Source: UBA9655 sp964597045 (GTDB lineage: Bacteria; Pseudomonadota; Alphaproteobacteria; UBA9655). From it: DNA of 64,000 nucleotides. The position numbers were made by a program, and so were the translations under genes. The DNA is taken from the NCBI GenBank assembly GCA_964597045.1, contig CAZQWE010000006.1:1-64000 (forward strand). The letters are read 5' to 3'. Positions within the stretch are counted from its first letter, which is position 1, and the number at the start of each line of letters is the position of its first letter. The notes beneath the pieces were generated by a model, which worked only from the letters and a program-made list of their open reading frames with translations, searched no databases and had not been told where the DNA came from. Of the stretch, positions 26,229 to 35,024 are shown in pieces.

Positions 26229-27419
26229 TTAACTCACCCAGTTTTTCTTTTCGTCGTCAAGCGTATCATTCGCAATGGCCTCTCTCACAGCTTTCAAAAG
26301 ACGATTCATAAAGTGCACATTGTGAACGGTTAGGGCATGCATGGCGAGGAGCTCACCTGCCTTCATGAGATGGTGGATATAACCCCGTGAGAGAGTCTTG
26401 CAGGTTTGACATCCACAACTTTCATCAATCGGCCGTTGATCCTCTTTATACTTTGCATTCCTCAAGTTTAAGTGTTCCCGTCCCTCTCCTTCTAAAAGAT
26501 GGGGCTGAACAAGGGCGCCACCATGACGAGCAAGTCGTGTAGGGTGGACACAGTCAAAGGTGTCAATCCCATGTGTAACACCATAAAATATATCACTAAC
26601 ACCCCCAATTCCAAGTAAATGAACAGGACGAGAGGGATCAAGGGGCTCCATAGCCATTTCAACAACTTCAGCCATTTGGGATTTATCGGCTCCTAAAGAG
26701 CCACCCACCGCATGTCCAAAAAAAGGAAGACTATTGATGAAGTCTGCACTGGATTTGCGTAAGTCCGGATATACTCCTCCTTGGGTGATCCCATATAATG
26801 CTTGAACACCGATGGGACCTTTCTTAAATTCATTAAAGCTTCTCTCCGCCCAGCGGTGGCTCATGTGCATAGAACGCTCTGTATAGGCTTTATCAACATG
26901 AAACGGTGTGCATTCATCAAGAACAACAATCAGATCAGCTCCGAGACCACGTTGCACCTGAATCGATTTCTCAGGCGTGAGTAAATGCTTTTTCCCATCC
27001 AGATAGGACTTAAATACAGCCCCTTCCTCATTAATCTTCAATAGACTTTTGGGACGAGAGGAGTGACGCCTTCCTTTGACTTCTTCAGCAACCGAACCAT
27101 GACCGAGGCTAAAAATCTGAAAACCCCCAGAGTCCGTGAGCATGGGGCCTTCCCAGCCCATAAACCCATGAAGACCACCCATCCGCTGAACAACATCAGG
27201 CCCGGGTTGCAGCATCAGGTGATAGGTGTTGGAGAGAATGATTTGCGTGTGCTCTCTTTTCATATCAGATACGGTTGCACCTTTAATAGCGGCCTTTGTC
27301 GCACAGAAAATGAAGGCGGGAGTGTCCACTACCCCATGGGGCGTTACCAACCTTCCTAGCCTCGCTTTTGAGCTTTTAGCCCTATACGTAATGTCGAACT
27401 TAAAATTAGGGTATTCCAT
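26229..27419 (-). CDS. tgt: tRNA-guanine transglycosylase
   Basis: 396 residues. The motifs are LSNTYHLMLQPG, TDSGGFQIFSLG (catalytic Asp), GGVSDIFYGVTHGIDTFDCVHPTR (nucleophile Asp), and a zinc site CGCQTCKTLSRGYIHHL. It exchanges guanine 34 for preQ1 (or queuine) in tRNAs with GUN anticodons. Its start shares a base with the stop of the upstream YhhQ-like transporter gene (TAATG), pairing precursor uptake with insertion. Confidence 0.96.
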   Translation of the reverse strand: MEYPNFKFDITYRAKSSKARLGRLVTPHGVVDTPAFIFCATKAAIKGATVSDMKREHTQIILSNTYHLMLQPGPDVVQRMGGLHGFMGWEGPMLTDSGGFQIFSLGHGSVAEEVKGRRHSSRPKSLLKINEEGAVFKSYLDGKKHLLTPEKSIQVQRGLGADLIVVLDECTPFHVDKAYTERSMHMSHRWAERSFNEFKKGPIGVQALYGITQGGVYPDLRKSSADFINSLPFFGHAVGGSLGADKSQMAEVVEMAMEPLDPSRPVHLLGIGGVSDIFYGVTHGIDTFDCVHPTRLARHGGALVQPHLLEGEGREHLNLRNAKYKEDQRPIDESCGCQTCKTLSRGYIHHLMKAGELLAMHALTVHNVHFMNRLLKAVREAIANDTLDDEKKNWVS

Positions 27420-28156
27420 TATTTAACCATATATCTTGCAATATAAACAAAGGGGATTCCAGCAAAAGCCACGAAGACTCTGATCAAGTATCCCCCGATT
27501 ACATATGTAAAGATGACTGTGTTCCAAGACAAGGGGGTTGGCGCAAAAACAATCCAAGCAAGGACACTGAAGATCAGGTTATCCAAGAACGATCCAATAA
27601 GGGTTGCAACAAGAGAACGCAACCATAGAAGCTTCGTTTGAGTTAACCTCGAAAGAGTTCCAAAGATCCAGATATCATTTAGTTGCCCCAGCACATAGGC
27701 AATCAAGCTCGCCACAATAATGGCAGGAGCTGGAATGAACAGAGTACACATAGCTTTATGGGCTTCTTCAAAGCCAATTGAAGGCTTGAATCCTGTTGTT
27801 ATAAGCATAATAATCGTCACAAGAATCATACTTATAAAACTTAGCCAAACGGCTCTTTGAGCCTCCCTTTTCCCATAGTATTCCGTCATCATTCCACTGA
27901 CAAAGAAAAGTGAGGAAAAAACAATCGTTCCTAAGGCAATCGGCTCAGTAAAAAAGGAATACTGGGTGGCTGTTTGAACCTGAAGGTTTGAGACGATAAC
28001 AGCAATGATACTATAGACAATGAGTCCAAGAGCCCCAAAGAATCGCATCATAAGAAGAATAACGAGACCGCATACTAAGAACAGAACGATTGTCAACGCC
28101 TCAGGGGGGAGTTGCTGGAGCCATTGTATAAAAGATTGTGGCGAAAGGGAGAGCAT
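27419..28156 (-). CDS. yhhQ: YhhQ-type queuosine-precursor transporter
   Basis: 245 residues, six or more spans. The family segments are LFFVSGMMTEYYGKREAQRAVWL, PAPAIIVASLIAYVLGQLNDIWIF and LVATLIGSFLDNLIF. VUT/YhhQ proteins import preQ0/preQ1 or related queuosine precursors. Directly coupled to tgt on the minus strand, which strongly supports that role. ATG 28156 preferred over the TTG at 28159. No preQ1 riboswitch was recognised upstream. Confidence 0.9.
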   Translation of the reverse strand: MLSLSPQSFIQWLQQLPPEALTIVLFLVCGLVILLMMRFFGALGLIVYSIIAVIVSNLQVQTATQYSFFTEPIALGTIVFSSLFFVSGMMTEYYGKREAQRAVWLSFISMILVTIIMLITTGFKPSIGFEEAHKAMCTLFIPAPAIIVASLIAYVLGQLNDIWIFGTLSRLTQTKLLWLRSLVATLIGSFLDNLIFSVLAWIVFAPTPLSWNTVIFTYVIGGYLIRVFVAFAGIPFVYIARYMVK

Positions 28157-28365
28157 CAATGGTTATCCGCATCATTAATTCGCCCACACCATGGCATTCT
28201 GTGAAGGCGGATTCAAGGGATTTTTCTTGGTACAATTTACTTCGAGAACAACTCCTATTGAGAACATATCTGCTTTGTGTTATTCTACAAAAGATATCGC
28301 AGTATGCTTCTTATATTACAAATAATACCATATTAATGATTATCGGCTGGAGTTAAGTAACAAAA

Positions 28366-29841
28366 ATGATCAATAATCCCTTTCCCGAGGTTTTTCTCTC
28401 AAACAAAGAGATCGCAAATAAAATTGCCCGTGAGATTAAAAAAGGCACCCTCCGCAAGATAGGTCCCCGTTTGTATACAACAAACCTCGTAGATTCTCCT
28501 GAGTATATCATTAAGAAGCATCTATGGGTTATTGTTTCTGAATATTTTCCTGATGGTCTTGTGGCAGATAGAACAGCTATGGAAAATGCTCCCTCAAAAG
28601 ATGGCTCCGTTTTCTTAATATCTCAAAGAAAAAGAGAGGTATTGCTTTCCGGCTTTACGCTCAAACCAAGAATTGGAACACCTGCTCTACCAAGTGACTA
28701 CCCTTTTATTGGAAAGCTTAAAATTTGTTCCCAGGCCAGAGCCTTCTTAGAAAACATGCGTGAATCACGAGAACGTTCTGGCAAAGTTTCACGAACGCTA
28801 TCCCAACAAGAAATAGAAGAAAAACTTGAGGGCATTTTAGTCGGTGCAGGAGAAAAAGCCCTTAACAAGTTAAGAGAGGAAGCTAAAATACTTTCTGATG
28901 AGCTTCATCTTGAGGATGAGTATAAAAGTCTCGATAAACTCATCGGAACACTTCTAGGAACAAAAGAATCGATGTTACATTCAGAGATCACTATCTCTCG
29001 CAGAAAAGGGTATCCATATGATCCTAAGAGGATAGAACTTTTTCAGAATCTTTATTCTGCCCTCAAAAAGCAAGCTCCTCAAAATAGATTGCGTCTCAAT
29101 CCAACTGGAGAGGCAGTGACAAATTTAGCTTTCTATGAAGCCTATTTTTCGAATTTTATCGAGGGTACTGAATTTGAAGTCACTGAGGCAAGTGATATTA
29201 TCTTTAAAGGTACGCTCTTTCCCGAAAGACCTGAGGACGCACATGACATTTTAGGAACCTACGAGATCGTGTCTTCAATGGATGAAATGTGCAAGCCTTA
29301 CACTAATTTTGATGAATTTATCTCACTTCTAAAAGCACGTCACTTGCAAGTCATGTCAGCACGACTCGATAAAAAACCAGGAGACTTTAAAGATAAAGTT
29401 AACAGAGCTGGTTCAACAACTTTTGTAGAGCCCGAACTGGTTACGGGTACACTGTTAAAAGGTTTTGAGCTAATGAGAAGTTTAGAAGTACCATTGCAAC
29501 GCGCTGTATTTATCATGTTTGTTATTGGAGAAGTTCACCCTTTCCTTGATGGGAATGGACGACTTTCAAGAATTATGATGAACAGCGAGCTCATCAAATC
29601 AAATGAATATCCCATCATCATCCCCATTATTTATCGAAACAATTACTTAACTGCCCTGAAAGCTTTGAGTCATAATGGGATTTGCGAACCACTTATCAGA
29701 ACAATGGATTTTGCTCAAAAATATGTAGCCTCGATTGATTGGTCTGATTTTAATAAAGCAACTGAGCAACTAGAAAGAACCCACGCCTTTCTTGACCCTA
29801 ATACAGCTGAGTTAGAAGGGATTCGTTTACAAATTATCTAA
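28366..29841 (+). CDS. Fic-domain protein with AbiEi-like N-terminus
   Basis: 491 residues. The C-terminal Fic core has the intact active site HPFLDGNGRLSR at 391-402, the HPFx(D/E)GNGRxxR consensus for AMP transfer. An N-terminal inhibitory motif of the (S/T)xxxE(G/N) type, SNFIEG at 262-267, marks an autoinhibited class II-like Fic. Residues ~10-110 (IANKIAREIKKGTLRKIG and on) look like the winged-helix domain of AbiEi-type antitoxins. It probably AMPylates a protein target, bacterial or, if exported, host; no signal peptide is seen. It stands alone between yhhQ (divergent, 209 bases away) and rpsB. Confidence 0.85.
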   Translation: MINNPFPEVFLSNKEIANKIAREIKKGTLRKIGPRLYTTNLVDSPEYIIKKHLWVIVSEYFPDGLVADRTAMENAPSKDGSVFLISQRKREVLLSGFTLKPRIGTPALPSDYPFIGKLKICSQARAFLENMRESRERSGKVSRTLSQQEIEEKLEGILVGAGEKALNKLREEAKILSDELHLEDEYKSLDKLIGTLLGTKESMLHSEITISRRKGYPYDPKRIELFQNLYSALKKQAPQNRLRLNPTGEAVTNLAFYEAYFSNFIEGTEFEVTEASDIIFKGTLFPERPEDAHDILGTYEIVSSMDEMCKPYTNFDEFISLLKARHLQVMSARLDKKPGDFKDKVNRAGSTTFVEPELVTGTLLKGFELMRSLEVPLQRAVFIMFVIGEVHPFLDGNGRLSRIMMNSELIKSNEYPIIIPIIYRNNYLTALKALSHNGICEPLIRTMDFAQKYVASIDWSDFNKATEQLERTHAFLDPNTAELEGIRLQII

Positions 29842-29970
29842 ATTGACCTTTACAGCAATGACGCCTTATTGTTTCTGGTTCTCACTAACGAGTCCAAACA
29901 TTTCCCTTGAACTTCCCTCATACACAGAGTATACAAGTTTCAAGCTCCCCTAAGGTAGCTTAATTCACAC

Positions 29971-30012
29971 GTAGAGGACTCACTCCGGTGGTCAAATGAC
30001 ACCTCCCTCTGC
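29971..30012 (+). promoter_or_regulatory. Structured leader upstream of rpsB (candidate S2 control element)
   Basis: Two nested stems: GTAGAGG (29971-29977) with CCTCTGC (30006-30012) outside, and GGTG-g-TCA (29987-29994) with TGACACC (29997-30003) inside, 31 bases before the rpsB ATG. Ribosomal-protein leaders upstream of rpsB are known in other bacteria; whether this one binds S2 is inference. Confidence 0.45.
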
Positions 30013-30042
30013 GGCGGCATAACTGGAGAAAGGAAATTTATC

Positions 30043-30885
30043 ATGATGCCAACATTTACTATGCGCCAACTTCTTGAGGCAGGCGTTCACTTCGGTCACC
30101 AAACACGTCGCTGGAATCCAAAGATGGATACTTATCTTTTTGGATCCCGAAGTGGAATTCATATCATTGACCTTCAACAAACTGTTCCCATGCTACACCA
30201 TGCGTTGCAAGCTATCCGTGATGTTGTGGCAGGCGGTGGACGTGTACTCTTTGTGGGTACAAAACGTCAAGCATCTCAAAAAGTTAAGGAAGCAGCTAGC
30301 CTCTGCGGTCAGTTTTATGTGAATCATCGGTGGCTTGGTGGAATGCTCACAAACTGGAATACGGTTTCTAAATCCATTAAACGTCTTCGTGAAGTTCAAG
30401 AACAAATCGACCAAGGTATGCATGGCCTAACAAAGAAAGAACAGCTCACCCTTGAGCGTGAGCGTGACAAGCTTGAACTTTCACTAGGTGGTATCAAAGA
30501 GATGGGCGGACTCCCGAATATCCTTTTCATCATTGACACCAACAAGGAAGATATTGCGATTAAGGAAGCAAATAAACTGGGCATTCCTGTTGTCGCTATC
30601 CTCGACAGCAACTCAAGTCCAGAAGGTGTTGACTATCCTATCCCTGGCAATGATGATGCACAACGCGCCATTGAACTTTATTGTACTCTTGTTTCAGCTG
30701 CCATTCTCGATGGATTGCAAGCCGAGATGAAATCATCTGGTGTTGATATTGGAGCCTCCGAAAAGGTTACAGTTATCATCGAAGAAGAAGAGCTAGCGGA
30801 AGCTGATGAAGAAAGCAAACCTTCCAAGAAAAAGTCTAAGAAAAAAGAAGAAGCAGAGGAACAACCTCAAGTAACCGCTCAATAG
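30043..30885 (+). CDS. rpsB: 30S ribosomal protein S2
   Basis: 280 residues. MRQLLEAGVHFGHQTRRWNPKM at the start, VGTKRQAS, NHRWLGGMLTNW and IDTNKEDIAIKEANKLGIPVVAI are diagnostic for S2. A charged Lys/Glu tail of ~40 residues extends the protein, as often in alphaproteobacteria. First gene of rpsB-tsf-pyrH. Confidence 0.97.
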   Translation: MMPTFTMRQLLEAGVHFGHQTRRWNPKMDTYLFGSRSGIHIIDLQQTVPMLHHALQAIRDVVAGGGRVLFVGTKRQASQKVKEAASLCGQFYVNHRWLGGMLTNWNTVSKSIKRLREVQEQIDQGMHGLTKKEQLTLERERDKLELSLGGIKEMGGLPNILFIIDTNKEDIAIKEANKLGIPVVAILDSNSSPEGVDYPIPGNDDAQRAIELYCTLVSAAILDGLQAEMKSSGVDIGASEKVTVIIEEEELAEADEESKPSKKKSKKKEEAEEQPQVTAQ

Positions 30886-30907
30886 TTGAATTTGAAAGGA
30901 TTTTAAA

Positions 30908-31831
30908 ATGGCAGATATTTCTCCTGCACTCGTTAAGGAGCTGCGCGAAAAGACAGGCGCAGGCATGATGGATTGTAAGAAAGCTCTTACAGAAACCAAA
31001 GGTGACCTAGAAGCCGCTGTTGACTGGCTTCGTACAAAAGGGCTTGCAGCCGCTGCTAAAAAGTCCGGACGTGTCGCTGCAGAAGGTCTTATTGCTGTAT
31101 GCACTTCAGGAAACACAGGTGCAATAGTTGAAGTGAACGCTGAGACCGACTTCGTTGGTCGTAACGAAAACTTCCAAAAGTTCGCAAAAAATGTGGCTGA
31201 ACAAGCGAGCTCAGTCAAGGGTGACATAGAAGCTCTTAAAAAGGCAAAGTATCACGGCACCGATAAAACCGTTGAGGATGAACTCACGAACTTGGTCGCG
31301 ACAATTGGAGAAAATATGACCCTCCGCAGAGCTGCCTTTATTGAGGTTTCTCAAGGTGTTGTTGTGCCCTATATCCATAACGCAACCGCTCCCAATCTCG
31401 GACGTCTTGGCGTTCTGGTAGCGCTTGAGTCATCAGCTCCAAAAGACAAACTTGAAGCAACAGCAAAACAAATTGCGATGCATGCGGCAGCAGCTCACCC
31501 GATTGCAGCGACCATCGATCAAGTAAATCCTGCTGAGGTTGAGCGTGAAAGAGCGATCTTCAAAGAGCAAGCTTTAGCTTCTGGAAAGCCAGCGGAGTTT
31601 GTGGATAAGATGATTGAAGGTCGTCTCCGTAAATTCTATGAAGAAGTTGTTCTTGAAGAACAAGTTTTTGTTATGGACGGTAAAACCCGCGTAAAAGACG
31701 TTCTTGCAAACCTTGCAAAAGAGGTTGGCACAAATGTTAAGCTCAAAGGCTTTATCCGCTTTGGTCTTGGTGAAGGCATTGAAAAGCAAGAAACAGACTT
31801 TGCTGCTGAGGTTGCATCCGTATTAAAATAA
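30908..31831 (+). CDS. tsf: Elongation factor Ts
   Basis: 307 residues. LREKTGAGMMDCKKALTE and DFVGRNENFQKF are the two family signatures. It exchanges GDP for GTP on EF-Tu. 22 bases after rpsB, with AAAGGA before the ATG. Confidence 0.97.
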   Translation: MADISPALVKELREKTGAGMMDCKKALTETKGDLEAAVDWLRTKGLAAAAKKSGRVAAEGLIAVCTSGNTGAIVEVNAETDFVGRNENFQKFAKNVAEQASSVKGDIEALKKAKYHGTDKTVEDELTNLVATIGENMTLRRAAFIEVSQGVVVPYIHNATAPNLGRLGVLVALESSAPKDKLEATAKQIAMHAAAAHPIAATIDQVNPAEVERERAIFKEQALASGKPAEFVDKMIEGRLRKFYEEVVLEEQVFVMDGKTRVKDVLANLAKEVGTNVKLKGFIRFGLGEGIEKQETDFAAEVASVLK

Positions 31832-31840
31832 GGCAAACAT

Positions 31841-32554
31841 ATGACAAACCCCCTATACACTCGGATTCTTCTAAAGCTCTCAGGGGAAGCTCTCATGGGA
31901 GATCTCAGCTTTGGCCTTGATCTCCCGACTGTTGAGAGGCTCTGCAATGAGATTAAAGAAGCCCATGATATGGGGGTTGAGCAAGCCATTGTGGTCGGCG
32001 GAGGAAATATCTTCCGTGGTCTCAATGGAGAAGCTCAGGGTATTGAACGCACAACCTCAGATCATATGGGGATGCTTGCAACGATCATGAATGCTCTGGC
32101 CCTTCAAAATAAGTTGGAGCAAATGGGGATTGAAGCTCGCGTTATGTCTGCTGTACCAATGCAAACCATTTGCGAGCCTTATATTCGCAGACGTGCAGCC
32201 CATCACATGGAAAAACGTCGCATCGTCATCTGTGCGGCTGGAACCGGAAATCCATACTTTACAACTGATTCAGCTGCAGCCCTCAGAGCCTCTGAACTCA
32301 ATTGCCAAGTCCTGATGAAGGCAACAAAGGTAGATGGCATTTATAATAAAGACCCTATCAAACATAAGGACGCTGAGTTTTACCCAGAACTCACCTACCA
32401 GAAGGTATTGGCAGATAACTTACAAGTCATGGATGCCTCCGCCATTGCCCTTGCTCGTGAAAGTGAAATTCCCATTGTTGTCTTCTCCCTCTTGCAGCCC
32501 CACGGTATTCGTGATGCCCTCCAAGGAAAAGGCCGATTTACGATTATCAGATAG
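31841..32554 (+). CDS. pyrH: Uridylate kinase
   Basis: 237 residues. ILLKLSGEALMG, VVGGGNIFRG, GTGNPYFTTDSAA and ATKVDGIYNKDP identify bacterial UMP kinase (UMP to UDP). It lies 9 bases after tsf. A GTCATTGCGAG repeat begins at its stop codon, and the conserved next gene frr is displaced by about 4.6 kb. Confidence 0.97.
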   Translation: MTNPLYTRILLKLSGEALMGDLSFGLDLPTVERLCNEIKEAHDMGVEQAIVVGGGNIFRGLNGEAQGIERTTSDHMGMLATIMNALALQNKLEQMGIEARVMSAVPMQTICEPYIRRRAAHHMEKRRIVICAAGTGNPYFTTDSAAALRASELNCQVLMKATKVDGIYNKDPIKHKDAEFYPELTYQKVLADNLQVMDASAIALARESEIPIVVFSLLQPHGIRDALQGKGRFTIIR

Positions 32555-32600
32555 GCGTCATTGCGAGAAGGATGTAGACCGACAAAGCAATCTCGTGCCG
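32555..32600. repeat. REP-like element fragment after pyrH
   Basis: GGCGTCATTGCGAG at the pyrH stop followed by an imperfect complement, GCAATCTCGTGCC. Same family as 1151-1192. It marks the left end of the accessory segment that separates pyrH from frr; the rest of the gap to 32693 shows nothing else I can name. Confidence 0.6.
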
Positions 32601-32693
32601 CCGTGTTTCTCCATCGAGAAGCGATCGACACCCAAACGGTTGAGAATGTCGGTTTCAATCCTTTCCTATACGAATAGAGTGATTGTCCTCACC

Positions 32694-33983
32694 TTAATTT
32701 TCAGAAACATATTGAGAAATATAGGCAACGGGATTTTCAACAGGATCAAGTCTTGCCTTAAACTCATCTCTTGATCTTGGTTGATTCAATACAGTTCGTA
32801 AAATATATTTCACATAAGTCTTAAGGTTGTCTTTAAAAGTAACAGGCTGAGATACTGTAAAAGGATGATAATTATCTTTTCGAATTTGTTCTAAATTATA
32901 CAATATATCAGACGGTTCATAGGCATAATATAAATAATTCTTAAATTGTTTAGATAGATCGTTACTATTGAATTCATTGTTAACGCCATTGCTCATATAA
33001 ATAATAGGTTTATCAGCAACAACAACTTCGGCAAGAGCTGAAGATCCATCGCTAATGACAACATCTGAAGCCAACACATCTTCTACTAATGGGCGTTCAT
33101 TATGATTTGAAACCGTAACATTTGGAAGGGATCTAAATTTATTTAATATATCATCAACATCAGTTTGATCTAGAAATTTTGATTTTACAGCATAAGAAAA
33201 CAAACTGTAATGGGGCCTGAAAATAAAATTTATATTGGGATTGGTTTTCGCGAAATTATAGAAAAATTGGTGATAGTTTAAAAACGTAGAGCCGCTCTCA
33301 TACAAGTCCCTATTACGAAATGATAAAGACCAGCGCGGCAGCCATAATATTGTTTCTTTTTTGGAAGAAGGCCTCTCAACCAATTTATCTCTGATCTCTT
33401 TGTAGGTCGCATAGCCAGAGACTTTGACTTTATCGCTTGGAAAACTTAGCCTCTTTATAAAGATATCTTTTGTACTTTCCGAGTCCACAAAAACGACGTC
33501 TAACAAGTTCGGAAGATTCGTATCATTAATAAAATCTTGGTGAAACAAATGAGGTCCATAAACAATATAGGCAACCTTTGCTCCATATTTTTTTAAATTA
33601 GATGTTAAATAATAAGGATCTAATATAGAAGATGAGTATGATTCATAAGGATTTTGTATAAAAATATAGTCTGGGTTATACTTTTCTAGGCTTTCACAGC
33701 TTTTATAAGGTGATGATTTTCCGCAAGGATAAATCACATCTTTTGGATCAAATTTTTGTGTAAAGTTTGTATCAATATCTAACAAAAATTCTTCATGATT
33801 ATAAGATGGGATGGCAACAATCTTTACATCATGCCCGTCTTTCTTCATCTCTTGATAAAGTTCATAAACGCCTTTCCCACCTATTGTTTCAGTATGTACT
33901 AAAAACATCACTGTTTTAGAAAACGCAGGGGCACAAAATCCGAAAGAGAGAAGCCAGAAAAAGAGTAAGACTTTCTTATACAT
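32694..33983 (-). CDS. Exported TagB/CDP-glycerol-transferase-like GT-B protein
   Basis: 429 residues. A clear Sec signal peptide (MYKKVLLFFWLLSFGFCAPAFS) is followed by a GT-B-like protein. The N-terminal half has VMFLVHTETIGGKGVYELYQ. The C-terminal half has NFIFRPHYSLF, ASDVVISDGSSALAEVVVADKPIIYM and a final regulatory-looking helix, the pattern of CDP-glycerol glycerophosphotransferases (TagB/TagF) and related capsule enzymes. Those normally work in the cytoplasm, where nucleotide-activated donors are, so a signal peptide is odd. It may have been recruited to a non-catalytic or secreted role. No capsule genes lie nearby. It sits in the pyrH-frr break. Confidence 0.65.
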   Translation of the reverse strand: MYKKVLLFFWLLSFGFCAPAFSKTVMFLVHTETIGGKGVYELYQEMKKDGHDVKIVAIPSYNHEEFLLDIDTNFTQKFDPKDVIYPCGKSSPYKSCESLEKYNPDYIFIQNPYESYSSSILDPYYLTSNLKKYGAKVAYIVYGPHLFHQDFINDTNLPNLLDVVFVDSESTKDIFIKRLSFPSDKVKVSGYATYKEIRDKLVERPSSKKETILWLPRWSLSFRNRDLYESGSTFLNYHQFFYNFAKTNPNINFIFRPHYSLFSYAVKSKFLDQTDVDDILNKFRSLPNVTVSNHNERPLVEDVLASDVVISDGSSALAEVVVADKPIIYMSNGVNNEFNSNDLSKQFKNYLYYAYEPSDILYNLEQIRKDNYHPFTVSQPVTFKDNLKTYVKYILRTVLNQPRSRDEFKARLDPVENPVAYISQYVSEN

Positions 33984-34207
33984 TACTGATCCTTAGATGG
34001 TATGTTTTTACAGACGACAAATCATTCATAAATCATTAAAATAGTCAAGCTATGATTGAGACAAAGAAATAACACGACCCTAAGGGTTGTCAATAATTCG
34101 AGAGTAAACCCACTATTAATGATCAATAATACGAATAAAAAATAGATTTATGATCTTGTGCAAAAGAAATTTGAGTCAAAAACTGATTTAGCCAAATAAG
34201 ATTAACG

Positions 34208-34413
34208 GGGCTATGCAGTTAACTCCCGCTTTTTTGACCCAAGCGGCGTCATCCCAGCGAAAGCTGGGATCCAGGGTAACTATTTATTGCATAAGCAATT
34301 AAAAATTTTATTCAACAATATTTACATTCCTTCGGAATAAGTTGTTTTCACTGGATTCCCTGCTTTCGCAGGAATGACGCCCGAAGTTTAATGGGAGTTA
34401 ACTGCATAGCCCC
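34208..34413 (+). mobile_element. 206-bp inverted-repeat element, copy A (MITE-like)
   Basis: Ends are perfect 21-bp inverted repeats, GGGGCTATGCAGTTAA... at 34208 and its complement ending ...GCATAGCCCC at 34413. Inside lies a second palindromic module beginning GGCGTCATCCC and ending GAATGACGC. A near-identical copy lies inverted at 42993-43195. The direct repeats AAGGATTAA (34198-34206) and AAAGATTAA (34414-34422) flank it with one mismatch. It carries no ORF of note, so it is non-autonomous. It occupies most of the 33984-34436 gap; the rest of that gap holds the putative promoter region of the TagB-like gene and nothing else I recognise. Confidence 0.85.
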
Positions 34414-34436
34414 AAAGATTAATAATTAGTATTTTG

Positions 34437-34802
34437 CTAGCGCACAGCTAAGGAAAACATACTTCTTATTGTTTGACTGACTTCTTGTTGATCCTTGTTT
34501 GAAAGCTCACCTAATTTTCTTAGAATGAGTCTTTCATCAAGTGAAAAAATCTTAAACCGAACCATTGATGGTCCAGGTAAGCCTGCTTGTTTTAGATCCT
34601 CAATAGTGATGTCATCATGCCACCGGCTTTGCTTGGCACTTGTGATCATTGTTAAAACACAATGATGATTTTGCTTCTGATAGATTTCATTTGAAATAAC
34701 AAGAGCTGGACGTCTTTTTAAGCTGTTCCTATCTGTAAATGGAAAAGGAACGGTAACGACTGTAAAAGGCTTATAAATTTTTATAGAGCTTATCATCGTC
34801 AT
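34437..34802 (-). CDS. MazF/PemK-family toxin
   Basis: 121 residues. TVVTVPFPFTD and RRPALVISNEIYQ are the N-terminal signature of MazF/PemK/Kid endoribonucleases, followed by LTMITSAKQSRWHDDITI and SMVRFKIFSLD. It would cut mRNA when free of its antitoxin. Overlaps the antitoxin by 32 bases. A second in-frame ATG at 34796 is an equal candidate for the start. The gene ends 24 bases from the copy-A element. Confidence 0.85.
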   Translation of the reverse strand: MTMISSIKIYKPFTVVTVPFPFTDRNSLKRRPALVISNEIYQKQNHHCVLTMITSAKQSRWHDDITIEDLKQAGLPGPSMVRFKIFSLDERLILRKLGELSNKDQQEVSQTIRSMFSLAVR

Positions 34803-34995
34803 CTGAGTTCCATTCAGTAAGAGTTCCTTCTAAAGCCTTAGCAAACTCGAGATCAAGAGGAGAGATCTTTCGAAGCGTGATCACGTGATCAGTGACTTCA
34901 AAGCCTACCAAATCTCCTTCGTGAAGATCAAGAAGATCTCGCACTCCACGAGGAATAGTTGCCTGGTATTTCTGTGTTAAACGAGACGTATACAT
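34771..34995 (-). CDS. AbrB/MazE-type antitoxin
   Basis: 74 residues. The N-terminal swapped-hairpin DNA-binding domain (TSRLTQKYQATIPRGVRDLLDLHEGDLVGFEV) is followed by an acidic C-terminus (DDDDKLYKNL) suited to wrapping a basic toxin. GGGAAG precedes the ATG. Upstream lies a promoter with a 15-bp palindrome over its -10, consistent with autoregulation. Confidence 0.87.
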   Translation of the reverse strand: MYTSRLTQKYQATIPRGVRDLLDLHEGDLVGFEVTDHVITLRKISPLDLEFAKALEGTLTEWNSDDDDKLYKNL

Positions 34996-35024
34996 AACTT
35001 CCCTACTGTAATGATATATCCATA

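Noticed and set aside
26192..28160. preQ1 riboswitch for yhhQ-tgt
   Set aside because: I saw no convincing pseudoknot pattern upstream of 28156; a covariance search would be needed.
28138..28356. 72-codon plus-strand ORF between yhhQ and the Fic gene
   Set aside because: No family likeness, unusual composition and no clear ribosome site; the region more likely holds divergent promoters.
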